A DNA stretch of 64,000 nucleotides from NCBI RefSeq assembly GCF_017357385.1, contig NZ_CP071633.1:558001-622000 (forward strand), read 5' to 3'. Below, piece by piece: positions 1 to 7,759 of the stretch. The stretch comes from Rhizobium sp. NZLR1 (lineage in GTDB: Bacteria; Pseudomonadota; Alphaproteobacteria; Rhizobiales; Rhizobiaceae). Position 1 is the first letter of the stretch. Each line of letters begins with the position of its first letter. The position numbers and the translations under genes are program-made. The notes beneath the pieces are model-generated. The model ran no database searches, had not been told where the DNA came from, and was given only the letters and a program-made list of their open reading frames with translations.

Positions 1-290
1 TCCAGATGCCAGATATCTTTCTGCGACGGTTTCTTTCTGCGCAGTTGCTTTGCGTAGGCCGGGCCAAATTTGCGGCCCCATCGCCGGATCGTTTCATAAG
101 AAACGACGATGCCGCGCTCCAGGAGCATTTCCTCGACCAGCTGCAGGCTCAAAGGGAACCGGAAATACAGCCACACCGCACGGCCGATGATCTGCGGTGG
201 AAAGCGGTGGTTCTTGTAGCTGATCGTCGACGTGCTCATCTAGCCGGCTCTATCTGCCAACCGTTAAGCCAACGACAACGTGACAACGCC
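1..290 (-). mobile_element. IS6-family insertion sequence, left copy (partial, runs off the window)
   Basis: Bases 290 down to 1 match bases 3159 up to about 3448 almost perfectly in inverted orientation, with about four mismatches seen by eye. The outer end begins GGCGTTGTCACG at base 290, the same terminus as the right copy. The transposase start ATG is at base 239 and its frame stays open to the window edge. It encodes the IS6-type N-terminus (IIGRAVWLYFRFPLSL, then a DIWHLDEV-type catalytic start). At the residue where the right copy has Cys in RRCGRKFG, this copy has Trp, the usual residue in the family. Only the first part of the element is visible, so intactness beyond base 1 is unknown. 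Confidence 0.85.
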
Positions 291-749
291 GGCGCGTGGG
301 CTGATTGGCACGCTGATGCTCGTAAACAGCAAGGTTCGACGGTTTGGCCGGCTGGCGAAGGCGTCACCTTCGCATGGCACGCTGCCGTGACTGCAGAACT
401 CGATCTTTGACAAACGGAATTCAAAGGCAACTGATATCGAAGCCCCCGAGCGTCAGCTTTGGATTTGCTGTCAATGACCGCCCTGCGCCTCTGAGGAGGG
501 TCATCTTACTGAATGAGGTGTTCAAGACCTTGCTATCAAGAAAGTCGACAAGCGAGCGACCGAAGTAGCTAAGACGGGGCACTTCGGGACGCTACTGCCG
601 CCCCTTGCTCCGCTAGGCAATCCATGCCTCTATTTAACCTTAGAGGGGTGAGCTTCAACGTCATGGCATCACGCACGAAGATAGCCGCTTCGCGGCAGCG
701 CGGAGCTGGGGTCGACCTCCATCCCCAAGGGACAACGGAAGACTTGAGG
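291..749. other. Intergenic stretch between IS6 end and zwf
   Basis: No supportable gene is visible. The zwf frame stays open upstream to base 624, but that extension has no glucose-6-phosphate dehydrogenase features and is treated as untranslated. No clear promoter consensus or terminator was identified. The bases next to the IS end (from 291) do not match the bases next to the right IS copy, so no target duplication links the two. Confidence 0.5.
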
Positions 750-2216
750 ATGAGTGTTTTGCGCAAGAATTCAACTCGGGTTGGCCCCGGCTATCCACAG
801 GTCGTTGTGCTCGTCGGCGCAACGGGCGATCTCTCACGGCGCAAGCTACTGACCGGGCTGTTCCACCTCACCAATGCGGGCTTCATCCCAGGGTGCCGCA
901 TTATCGGCGTCTCGCTCGACGACATCGACGCCGATGCCTTCCGCACCATTGCCCGTGACTCGCTGGACAAGTTCTTGACTCGCAAGTTCTCGCAGTCCGA
1001 ATGGGAAGCGTTTGCCGCATCACTCGACTACGTCCCGCTCGCTGCCGGCGCCAATGCTCTCAAGGAAGCGGTCGATAGGGCCGAGGAAGCACTGGGCGCC
1101 GAGACGCGGCGCGTGCATTATTTATCCGTGCCACCAAGTGCTGCCCTTCTGGCCGTGCAACTCCTCGCCCAAGCTGAGCTGACTGAACGCTCCCGTATCA
1201 TTATGGAAAAGCCCTTCGGCACGGATCTTGCCAGTGCCGTTGCACTAAACAAGAAGCTGCACGAGGTGTTCGACGAGAAGCAGATCTTCCGCATCGACCA
1301 TTTCCTCGGCAAGGAGCCGGCGCAAAACATCCTGGCCTTCCGATTTGCCAATGGCCTGTTCGAACCAATCTGGAACCGCAACTTCATCGACCATGTGCAG
1401 ATCGACGTCCCGGAGACGCTCGGCCTTTCGACTCGCGCCGCCTTTTACGAGACCACCGGCGCCTATCGTGACATGGTGGTGACCCACCTCTTCCAGATCC
1501 TCGCCTTCATGGCGATGGAGCCGCCCACCGCCCTTGAGCCTGCGCCAATCTCGGAAGAAAAGAACAAGGTGTTCCGCTCCATGTTGCCGATTGAGCCGCG
1601 CGACGTGGTGCGCGGTCAATACATTGGCTACCGCAATGAGCCTGGCGTCGATCCCGAAAGCGACACTGACACCTTCATCGCCCTAAAATGCGCCATCGAC
1701 AACTGGCGCTGGGCCGGCGTTCCCTTCTACCTGCGTACAGGCAAGCGCATGGCCGAGGGGCAGCGCATTATTTCGATCGCATTCCGCGAGCCCCCGAAAT
1801 CGATGTTCCCTGCGGGATCTGGCGTGGGGGCACAGGGCCCTGACCACCTCACCTTCGACCTCGCTGATGCCTCCAAGGTCTCGCTTTCCTTCTATGGCAA
1901 GCGCCCTGGCCCGGGCTTCCGGCTCGACAAGCTCTCGCTGCAATTCGCCATGAGCGAAACCGGCCTGATTGGCGAAGTTCTGGAGGCCTACGAGCGTCTG
2001 ATCCTCGACGCCATGCGCGGTGACCACACGCTGTTCACTACGGCCGAGGGTATTGAGCGGCTCTGGGAGGTTTCCCAACCTCTCCTCGATAACCCGCCGC
2101 CCGTACGCCTCTACGACCAGGGCGGCTGGGGGCCGAAGTCGATCCACCAACTCATTGCCCCGCACGCCTGGCGCCTGCCGTTCGAGCGCGCCTGGAGGGA
2201 TGCGGCAAAAGGGTGA
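750..2216 (+). CDS. zwf: Glucose-6-phosphate 1-dehydrogenase
   Basis: This 488-residue enzyme oxidises glucose 6-phosphate to 6-phosphogluconolactone with NADP or NAD, entering the Entner-Doudoroff and oxidative pentose phosphate routes in the cytosol. The N-terminal nucleotide-binding motif GATGDLSRRK lies near residues 23 to 32, EKPFG is mid-N-terminal, and the active-site segment RIDHFLGKEPAQN carries the catalytic His. The length fits the family. The ATG at 750 was preferred because it precedes the conserved start closely and GGAAG/GAGG lies upstream; the frame could start at 624 but the extension looks non-coding. In rhizobia zwf usually stands with pgl and edd. Here it is alone between insertion sequences, which suggests a relocated extra copy. 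Confidence 0.9.
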   Translation: MSVLRKNSTRVGPGYPQVVVLVGATGDLSRRKLLTGLFHLTNAGFIPGCRIIGVSLDDIDADAFRTIARDSLDKFLTRKFSQSEWEAFAASLDYVPLAAGANALKEAVDRAEEALGAETRRVHYLSVPPSAALLAVQLLAQAELTERSRIIMEKPFGTDLASAVALNKKLHEVFDEKQIFRIDHFLGKEPAQNILAFRFANGLFEPIWNRNFIDHVQIDVPETLGLSTRAAFYETTGAYRDMVVTHLFQILAFMAMEPPTALEPAPISEEKNKVFRSMLPIEPRDVVRGQYIGYRNEPGVDPESDTDTFIALKCAIDNWRWAGVPFYLRTGKRMAEGQRIISIAFREPPKSMFPAGSGVGAQGPDHLTFDLADASKVSLSFYGKRPGPGFRLDKLSLQFAMSETGLIGEVLEAYERLILDAMRGDHTLFTTAEGIERLWEVSQPLLDNPPPVRLYDQGGWGPKSIHQLIAPHAWRLPFERAWRDAAKG

Positions 2217-2292
2217 TTGACGGTCAATAGTTGGATCGATGCCGGCGACCGGAATGGCGCCGACCAATTTTGCGAAAAATCCCAATAAAAAA

Positions 2293-3158
2293 GGGTCTTC
2301 TCAATTTGTGTGGCGGTTCACCGGCTGTTAGCGGCGATGCCGGTACGGGCTAGCCATGCGAACGAAATCAAAATGGTCGCCCGGTCCGGGTATCAAAGTG
2401 CAAGATGTTTTACCCAGCGAGGATGGCAATTGGATTTTGTCCGCCTGCGGGGTGCCGTCCGGGATTTGCCCTGATTGCGGATGCCAAAGCAGAAATAGAC
2501 ACGGATGGTCACACCGCAGTCTTCAAGACCTCCCAATCCAGGGCAAAGTCGTGGCGGTGAAGCTCCAGTTGAGCCGGTGGCGTTGCACATATCGGCTCTG
2601 CAAACGGCGGACTTTCACTGACCGCATCCCAGCGATTGCCGCCCCCTATGCCCGTCGGACAACCAGGGTCGCGGAGATAGTGGGCATGCTTGGCCATAAT
2701 GCTGGCGGCCGCCCCGGCGAGCGATTGATGCAACGGCTCGGGATGCCCATCAGCGACGATACCATCCTTCGACATTTGAAGCGGTGTGCCGCGCATGCCA
2801 AAGACGACACCCCGGCTCGCGTGGTCGGCATAGATGACTGGGGCTGGCGGAAGTCGTGGCGCTACGGCACGATAATCGTCGATCTTGAACGGCGCACGGT
2901 TTTGGACGTTCTCGCCGACCGAAGCGTAACGAGCGTTGCAGGATGGTTGACGCAGCATCCCTCTATCGAGGTTGATAGCAGAGATCGATGCGGACTTTAC
3001 GCGCAGGCTGCTCGCGAAGGGGCGCCGCAAGCGCATCAAGTGGCTGATCGCTTCCACCTGATGCAGAACCTGCGCCTGGCTATCGAGGAACAGATGAGTT
3101 TTTCCGGCCGTGCCCCGGCAGAGCTTTGCTGCCCGATGAGGCATCGGGGTTTCTCAAG
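2293..3158 (+). mobile_element. ISL3-family insertion sequence, left part only
   Basis: The element probably begins near base 2293 with GGGTCTTCTCAATTTG, a plausible ISL3-type terminus, after an A-rich run typical of ISL3 target sites. Its transposase gene starts at 2356. The element stops abruptly at 3158, where the right IS6 copy begins. No right end is present in the window. The left boundary is an inference from position and base pattern, not from a matched inverted repeat. Confidence 0.6.
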
Positions 3159-3213
3159 GGCGTTGTCACGTTGTCGTTGGCTTAACGGTTGGCAGATAGA
3201 GCCGGCTAGATGA
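2356..3213 (+). pseudogene. ISL3-family transposase, truncated by IS6 insertion
   Basis: The first roughly 268 residues are a recognisable ISL3 transposase: an N-terminal zinc ribbon (CPDCG and a second Cys pair around CTYRLC), a helix-turn-helix region, then the start of the DDE domain at VVGIDDWGWRKSWRYGT. The usual family length is about 400 to over 500 residues, so the second and third catalytic acidic residues are largely lost. From base 3159 the frame runs into the IS6 terminus and ends in about 18 foreign residues at 3213, overlapping the IS6 transposase start at 3210. It is not expected to be active. Confidence 0.85.
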
Positions 3214-3554
3214 GCACGTCGACGATCAGCTACAAGAACCACCGCTTTCCACCGCAGATCATCGGCCGTGCGGTGTGGCTGTATTTCCGGTTCCCTTTGA
3301 GCCTGCGGCTGGTCGAGGAAATGCTCCTGGAGCGCGGCATCGTCGTTTCTTATGAAACGATCCGGCGATGTGGCCGCAAATTTGGCCCGGCCTACGCAAA
3401 GCAACTGCGCAGAACGAAGCCGTCGCAGAAAGATATCTGGCATCTGGACGAGGTGGTGACTTCCATCGACGGTCGAAAGCATTGGCTGTGGCGTGCCGTC
3501 GACCAGGACGGTTACGTTCTCGACGAAATCGTCCAGACCCGCCGCGATAACTGA
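3159..3554 (+). mobile_element. IS6-family insertion sequence, right copy, 3' truncated
   Basis: It starts at 3159 with the terminus GGCGTTGTCACG, identical to the left copy at 290, and is oriented inward-out relative to it, so the pair is inverted around zwf. Similarity to IS6 transposases ends at about base 3553. IS6 elements are usually about 800 bp, so roughly half is missing and there is no right inverted repeat. The following bases look unrelated. Confidence 0.8.
3210..3554 (+). pseudogene. IS6-family transposase, N-terminal half
   Basis: This 114-residue product carries the family pattern IIGRAVWLYFRFPLSLRLVEE followed by a helix-turn-helix (SYETIRRCGRKFG) and the first catalytic region DIWHLDEV, then WRAVDQDGYVLDEIVQ. 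IS6 transposases are normally about 230 to 240 residues, so the remaining DDE residues are absent. A TGA directly after RRDN ends the frame, where intact relatives continue with a Lys/Arg-rich segment. It is expected to be inactive. Confidence 0.85.
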
Positions 3555-3633
3555 ACGCGTTGTAAGCTAGGTCGCCGACTTTATCGAAGGCGTGCCCGTT
3601 CGCTTTGAGGAAGGCCCGGTCCTCCGCGGTCAT
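3555..3633 (-). pseudogene. 5' stump of an unidentified gene cut at the IS6 junction
   Basis: On the minus strand an ATG at 3633 follows AAGGCGAC, a fair ribosome-binding site, and encodes about 26 residues (MTAEDRAFLKANGHAF, then KVGDLAYNAF) before the frame enters truncated IS6 DNA. The stretch reads like real protein, but I do not recognise the family. The simplest reading is that the IS6 event and a later deletion removed the rest of the gene. Confidence 0.3.
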
Positions 3634-3930
3634 GTCGCCTTGGGCTGATCCTGGAAATGAAGAGTATCGGAGAAATAAGCATAGCGCCGGCCAGCGGCCG
3701 GGATTCCGGGAATTCTCGACGCGCAATGAGCGGAAACCAGGGCAGCCGCAGGAGCTTCATCATAGTGGCCCGAAGGGGAAGCTGGACCGACTGCCCCGCT
3801 CCTTGCGCTCCGCTTTCGTGGGGCAGGTGGAGTTTCGAGGGGTGAGGCGTCGCTCGTCCTTGAATAGGCCCGCATAGATCGTAGAGCATCGCGCCTCCCG
3901 CTGACCAAAATGACGCCGAGAGGCGAAGTC
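3634..3930. other. Intergenic, no recognisable gene
   Basis: About 300 bases with only incidental open frames on both strands. I see no RNA gene, repeat or clear promoter. Confidence 0.4.
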
Positions 3931-4476
3931 TCAGCGCGATGCTCGACGCCGTCCATTGGCGATGGGCGCCTTCCTCGATCTTCCCCACAAGAACACGAAC
4001 ACGCCGAAAAAAATGAGCATGACAATGAAGTAGCTCGACCCATCGCCTTTCTTGTCCGCTGTCGGGCTCGGCGCGGAGGCAGCGGGCGTCACCTGTGCCT
4101 CGCGTATCGGCAGTTTCGTTGGTTCGGACGACGATCTTTCCGACGTGGACGTCTGCACGGCAGGTGCGGGGACGGCATCCTGCGCATTGGCTGCAGGAGG
4201 CGGTGTGGAGGTGGCGATAGACGGAAAGAGCGTCCATAACGAATCTTGGGTGATGACGCCAGTCGGGATGAGATCATGAGCGCGTTGAAATCCCTTCAAC
4301 GCGGAAATGGATTTTGTTCCCCAGATGCCGTCTGGCACCCCCGCGTCGAACCCTTGTCCCGCCAACGCCTTCTGAACGTCGCGAACCGGTCGGATATCCG
4401 CGAACGATTCCGCCGCCGACACTGCTAAGAGCATATATGCAAACAGCAGCGTCGCGTATCCTGCCTTCATCCCCAT
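3931..4476 (-). CDS. Secreted peptidoglycan-binding domain protein with C-terminal membrane anchor
   Basis: Start ATG at 4476 is chosen because GAGGGC precedes it and a signal peptide follows directly (MKAGYATLLFAYMLLAVSA). A PG_binding_1-type domain spans about residues 27 to 75 (VQKALAGQGFDAGVPDGIWG, then ISALKGFQRAHDL). A Pro/Ala/Ser/Thr-rich linker follows, and a hydrophobic segment near residues 148 to 168 (SSYFIVMLIFFGVFVFLWG) ends in a basic tail. The layout suggests a periplasmic binding domain tethered to the inner membrane. It is divergent from the HxsD-like gene 200 bases away and could belong to that locus, but it has no His-Xaa-Ser repeats. Confidence 0.65.
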   Translation of the reverse strand: MGMKAGYATLLFAYMLLAVSAAESFADIRPVRDVQKALAGQGFDAGVPDGIWGTKSISALKGFQRAHDLIPTGVITQDSLWTLFPSIATSTPPPAANAQDAVPAPAVQTSTSERSSSEPTKLPIREAQVTPAASAPSPTADKKGDGSSYFIVMLIFFGVFVFLWGRSRKAPIANGRRRASR

Positions 4477-4677
4477 GCTGCCGTCGCCCTCGCCGAGATG
4501 CAAATATACACCACCAGGTTTACTATCCAAGATGCGAAACCTGCATCCGGGTCGAATTCCCGGCGCTTTCATATCTCGTTGAAGCAAAGCCCAAAAAAGT
4601 CTGGATCAACTCTCGCGATAAGATTCTGGAATCGTCGCAACCCGGCTATATTCGCATCTCCTGGTTGCTCGTTCGGA

Positions 4678-4920
4678 ATGACATTCGTGACTATAGACAT
4701 TGCGCCGATCTTTCGGCCCTATCTCGATGAAGCGATCGCACGCTTCTCTTATCTACATCCTGACGTGGACGTCGCGACCACCGAGCGGGGCGTCGCGCTG
4801 AGCACTTCCGATCCGGCTATAGTTGCTGAATTCCGGCATACGCTCTACCGCCAGAAGATTCATCGCGAGACCGACACGCTTCGCCGGGCGGTGATCGAAA
4901 GACTGTTGCGACGAATGTGA
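4678..4920 (+). CDS. HxsD-like protein of the His-Xaa-Ser radical-SAM system (tentative)
   Basis: An 80-residue protein, the usual size for HxsD. It has an N-terminal beta-type segment (VTIDIAPIFRPYLDEAIARF) and a C-terminal charged helix (EFRHTLYRQKIHRETDTLRR), which matches from memory the HxsD ending in which an Asn/His-rich helix leads into an E-T-x-x-x-R motif. The ATG at 4678 is the first in frame that gives this length; its ribosome-binding site is weak. The next gene starts on the last base of its stop codon and looks like HxsB, which supports the call. HxsD's exact role in the predicted peptide-modifying system is not established. The identification should be checked with the family model. 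Confidence 0.5.
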   Translation: MTFVTIDIAPIFRPYLDEAIARFSYLHPDVDVATTERGVALSTSDPAIVAEFRHTLYRQKIHRETDTLRRAVIERLLRRM

Positions 4921-5102
4921 TGCCGCTGAAGTTCCGCCCGACTGGCGGGCACGAGTTGATCTTCTGCGATGATGCCGGCGGCTTCTTCCGGTCGAGCGAC
5001 GCTTTCCTCGAGCGCTTTACGCCTGCCGACTGTCAGTCGCGCAGCTTGCGATCGCTGCCCCGCGAGCCGCTGCATCTTGCAATTCCGATTTATGCGGATT
5101 AA
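4920..5102 (+). pseudogene. N-terminal fragment of an HxsB-like radical SAM maturase (tentative)
   Basis: ATG at 4920 uses the A of the HxsD-like stop, a one-base overlap typical of translational coupling. The 60 residues begin PLKFRPTGGHELIFCDDAG and continue GFFRSSDAFLERF, which fits the N-terminal domain of HxsB as I remember it. HxsB is normally about 450 residues and carries a CxxxCxxC radical-SAM cluster; none is present. The frame closes at 5102, just before the toxin-antitoxin operator. The remainder of the locus (HxsC, HxsA) is not in the window. Confidence 0.45.
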
Positions 5103-5104
5103 AT

Positions 5105-5120
5105 GTGGTTACGTAACCAC
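5105..5120. promoter_or_regulatory. Perfect 16-bp palindrome, probable operator of the toxin-antitoxin operon
   Basis: GTGGTTACGTAACCAC is self-complementary across all 16 bases and ends 19 bases before the antitoxin start. Antitoxins of the Phd type usually repress their own promoter through such a site, so autoregulation is inferred. Confidence 0.6.
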
Positions 5121-5139
5121 GAAATGCTGGAGGCTGGCC

Positions 5140-5394
5140 ATGACCATCACCACGCTGTCAGGCCGAGAACTCAATCAGGATCTTGGCCGCGCAAAGCGCG
5201 CCACCAAGTCTGGGCCTGTCATCATCACCGACAGGGGACGGCCTGCGCATGTTCTCCTGTCATTCGAGGAGTACAAGCTGCTTACAGGCAAAATGCGGAC
5301 GCTCGGTGACATGCTGGCGGCGCCAGGTGCAGAAGACGTTGACTTGCCGCTCCCGCAGCGCACGGAACATGCCCAGCCGGTCGACCTATCCTGA
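5140..5394 (+). CDS. Phd/YefM-family antitoxin
   Basis: An 84-residue protein whose ATG at 5140 follows GGAGG at the right distance. The N-terminus (TLSGRELNQDLGRAKRA, then GPVIITDRGRPAHVLLSFEEY) is the Phd/YefM fold with the typical central I-T-x-R-G-x-P-A-x-V pattern. The C-terminal part (LPLPQRTEHAQPVDL) would wrap the toxin. Its TGA overlaps the toxin ATG by one base. It should bind the palindrome just upstream as a repressor and neutralise the PIN toxin. Confidence 0.85.
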   Translation: MTITTLSGRELNQDLGRAKRATKSGPVIITDRGRPAHVLLSFEEYKLLTGKMRTLGDMLAAPGAEDVDLPLPQRTEHAQPVDLS

Positions 5395-5819
5395 TGATGT
5401 TGCTCGATACCAATGTCGTGTCCGAACTGCGCAAGGTCGCGAGCGGCAAGGCTGATCCCAATGTCGTGGTCTGGAACGAAACCGTCGATCCGGCCCAGAC
5501 CTTCATTTCATCTGTCGTCCTGCACGAACTGGAGATTGGCGTTCGGCTGGTGGAGCGTAATGATGCCGCCGCCGGGAAGGCGCTTCGGAACTGGCTGGAA
5601 AATACCGTTCTCACTGCGTTTTCCGGCCGAATCCTGCCTCTGGACGAGGCGGTGGCAGTTCAGGCGGCCCGATGGCATGTGCCCAACCCCAAACCGATCA
5701 ATGACGCTTATATTGCAGCGACAGCCTTCACCCGCCGTATGACGCTGGTCACGCGCAACATCAAAGATTTCGAAGGCACGGGAGTTGCACTCGTGAATCC
5801 GTGGAATCTTCCGACATAG
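5394..5819 (+). CDS. PIN-domain toxin (VapC/FitB type)
   Basis: A 141-residue PIN domain ribonuclease. Seen: the first acidic residue in LLDTNVVSEL, an internal acidic residue in SVVLHELEIGV, and the C-terminal acidic cluster in PINDAYIAATA and LVTRNIKDFEGTGV; NPW ends the chain as in FitB-like toxins. Family members cleave RNA, often tRNA, with a metal ion when freed from the antitoxin. The one-base overlap with the antitoxin indicates coupled translation. The catalytic acidic residues appear present, so the pair is probably functional. Confidence 0.88.
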   Translation: MMLLDTNVVSELRKVASGKADPNVVVWNETVDPAQTFISSVVLHELEIGVRLVERNDAAAGKALRNWLENTVLTAFSGRILPLDEAVAVQAARWHVPNPKPINDAYIAATAFTRRMTLVTRNIKDFEGTGVALVNPWNLPT

Positions 5820-5879
5820 CATCCACAGCGATCGTTCGTGTGGCGCAATTAATTGTAGCCTGGTGGGAAACGACCGCCT

Positions 5880-6145
5880 GACAGCCGCCTGATGTCAGAG
5901 GTTCGCGCGTGGTTTCATGCATGAGCGAGCTTTCTAGAATGTCGTCGACACGGGCGGTCCAGCCGACGATAGCGCCCTGCGCGCGGATCATGGATCATGG
6001 CGATGGCTGCAGCTTTGAATTCGGGGAAATAGCTTTCCGTCGCCTCCTCGGCGAGCAGGCATTCATAGCCGCGGTCGTTTGCTTCGCGCATCGTCGTCTG
6101 CACGCAGACTTCGGTGGTGACGCCGGCAAAGACGAACTGACTAAG
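5880..6145 (-). pseudogene. Isochorismatase-family cysteine hydrolase, C-terminal remnant with 7-bp duplication
   Basis: Reading minus from about 6145, the frame gives [20 protein letters not shown], containing the family's G-V-x-T-x-x-C nucleophile motif, then [18 protein letters not shown] and IAMI. GATCATG then occurs twice in tandem at 5986 to 5999. The extra copy shifts the frame; removing it continues as [17 protein letters not shown], the expected C-terminus. The N-terminal two thirds with the catalytic Asp and Lys are missing. The gene is dead by both truncation and duplication. The substrate class cannot be told. Confidence 0.75.
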
Positions 6146-6170
6146 TAGAGCAGGCGAACGTCATCTGCCG

Positions 6171-7025
6171 CTATTCTCGTGTCTCGACCACCTTGACCGA
6201 CACGTCCAAATCCAGGAAATCGTCCGGCATTCCCGTATATCCGCCGGTAACAGGCATGATCTGTCCATTGTTGCGGGCAAACGCTACGGGAATAAGACAT
6301 GCTTCTCCCACTCGTCGATGGGTGGGATCAAACGCAATCCAACCGGCTCCCGGAAGATAGACTTCCGCCCAGGCATGTGTCGATCCGCCGTCGTCGACAG
6401 ATGCCCGCGGGTCGTAGATGTAACCGGAGACAGCACGCGCACCGAACCCTAAGCAACGAACAGCTTCAATGAAAAGCGCTGCGACGTCCCTGCATGAGCC
6501 ACTGGCCTGCTCCAGTGTTTGTTGCGGCGACTGTGTGCCTTCCTCGTCTCGGATGCGATAGCTGACATCTGTCAGAATGCCGGTATTGATGTCTTTCAGG
6601 AGCGAAAGCGTGTCGGTCGGGCGGCTGCCCGCGAACGCTCGGGCCCAATCCGCCACACGACTACCAGGAGAGGTCGCGGCAGCAAACGCCCCGAGGTCGG
6701 TCTCGTCTTCGGTCGAGTAGGTGAAGGGATAGGCATGCGCCGAGATGTCTATATTGAAGACCGGCCACGGGTCGGCGGTCTGCTCGACAACGGCAGCACT
6801 GGAGATCGTCAGTTCGCAGGTCCGTTCAGAAAACGTTACCGTCGCGACCGTGTTGCCGAAAACGTCCTTCGACCAGTCGATCGACCCGTTCGCAGAACAG
6901 TCAATGCTGAAAGACAAGGTCCGAAGCTGTTGGTCGGTCCTGGGCGACAGGATCAGGCGGTGCGCAAGCAGCCCGACTGGCCGCAAGTAACGATAGGTCG
7001 TTCGATGCTTGATCTGAAGTTTCAT
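6171..7025 (-). CDS. Transglutaminase-like protein
   Basis: A 284-residue protein with the N-terminal beta domain found ahead of bacterial transglutaminase-like domains (MKLQIKHRTTYRYLRPVGLL). A papain-fold core follows: Cys in SGSCRDVAALFIEAVRCLG near residue 178, His in GGSTHAWAEVYLPG near 218, and Asp in WIAFDPTHRR. All three catalytic residues are present. There is no signal peptide, so it is probably cytosolic. The family includes amidases, peptidases and cross-linking enzymes, and the substrate cannot be predicted. It probably pairs with neither neighbour. Confidence 0.85.
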   Translation of the reverse strand: MKLQIKHRTTYRYLRPVGLLAHRLILSPRTDQQLRTLSFSIDCSANGSIDWSKDVFGNTVATVTFSERTCELTISSAAVVEQTADPWPVFNIDISAHAYPFTYSTEDETDLGAFAAATSPGSRVADWARAFAGSRPTDTLSLLKDINTGILTDVSYRIRDEEGTQSPQQTLEQASGSCRDVAALFIEAVRCLGFGARAVSGYIYDPRASVDDGGSTHAWAEVYLPGAGWIAFDPTHRRVGEACLIPVAFARNNGQIMPVTGGYTGMPDDFLDLDVSVKVVETRE

Positions 7026-7041
7026 GATGATTTCCCGGCCG

Positions 7042-7512
7042 TCAGACTATCTCAGACATAGGCCAGGGAAACGGCGCTCGTAAAGTGTACGCGCTTTGCG
7101 GACTCCGTTGTGGCGACGAGACTTCTTCTCGATGTTCGGATTCAATAAGGAGCTTGAAGCATGTCATTAGGGGCTTGGTAGCGTACGGCTTCCTGACAAA
7201 TCTAAAGCGGTGCGGTAGCAACGACTGTCGCAGATTTACGACCCCGGACGTCATAACAATCGCTAGCTTTGGCCATCTTGCATGAACGCGCACCGCGAGT
7301 TGGACACCATCTATTGGGCCTTTCATATTAACGGATGTGAACACGAGACTGATGTCGTCCCGCATTTCCAAGATCTCCAGCGCATCTGCGCCATTGGATG
7401 CCTCGGCTGTCCCATAGCCGGACCCTTTACACGCAACTACCGCTTCCGCGCGGATGCCCCGGTTCTCTTCTACAATTAGGATCACGTGTTTTTGAGCATG
7501 GCCGTTCAACAA
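7042..7512 (-). CDS. Degenerate response-regulator receiver-domain protein
   Basis: About 150 residues of a stand-alone receiver domain (HVILIVEENRGIRAE to FRFVRKPYATKPL). Two changes mark it as non-canonical. The phosphoacceptor position is Ser in LVFTSVNMKG where relatives have Asp in LVFTDVNMPG, and the acidic pair at the N-terminus is EE. The conserved Thr/Ser (VMTSG) and Lys (VRKPY) remain. There is no ATG; the start is TTG at 7512 or GTG near 7485. It may be a pseudo-receiver or a decaying gene, and no kinase gene is next to it. Confidence 0.6.
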   Translation of the reverse strand: MLNGHAQKHVILIVEENRGIRAEAVVACKGSGYGTAEASNGADALEILEMRDDISLVFTSVNMKGPIDGVQLAVRVHARWPKLAIVMTSGVVNLRQSLLPHRFRFVRKPYATKPLMTCFKLLIESEHREEVSSPQRSPQSAYTLRAPFPWPMSEIV

Positions 7513-7759
7513 CTTGATTTACCCAGCAAAGAGTTTAGCGACAGAACTATCAAATCACCAATGCTGCGGCGCAGCAACAAGATATTGGCAGCGCTATCCG
7601 CCGAGCCATGCGCTGTGATTGTCAAATTGGAATACAGCGGCTGAACGGCGGGGTCGCGGGTTCATGTCCATTCAAGGCGCCCTGGGCGAACCACCGATAA
7701 AGTTCTGCGACGCTTGCGGTAAGCCCGTAACGGTTCACGTGTCTTCGGCCGAACTCCCG

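Noticed and set aside
624..749. N-terminal extension of zwf
   Set aside because: Forty-two residues with no similarity to the family. The later ATG gives the normal length and has purine-rich bases upstream.
1..3554. Active IS6 composite transposon carrying zwf
   Set aside because: The right copy is truncated, the copies differ at several bases, and flanking sequences do not match, so present mobility as a unit is unlikely.
7600..7759. Short plus-strand frame with a CxxC motif (KFCDACGKPV)
   Set aside because: It resembles the start of small rhizobial zinc-ribbon proteins, but the second Cys pair is missing and the frame runs antisense into the TetR gene. At most it is a scrap.
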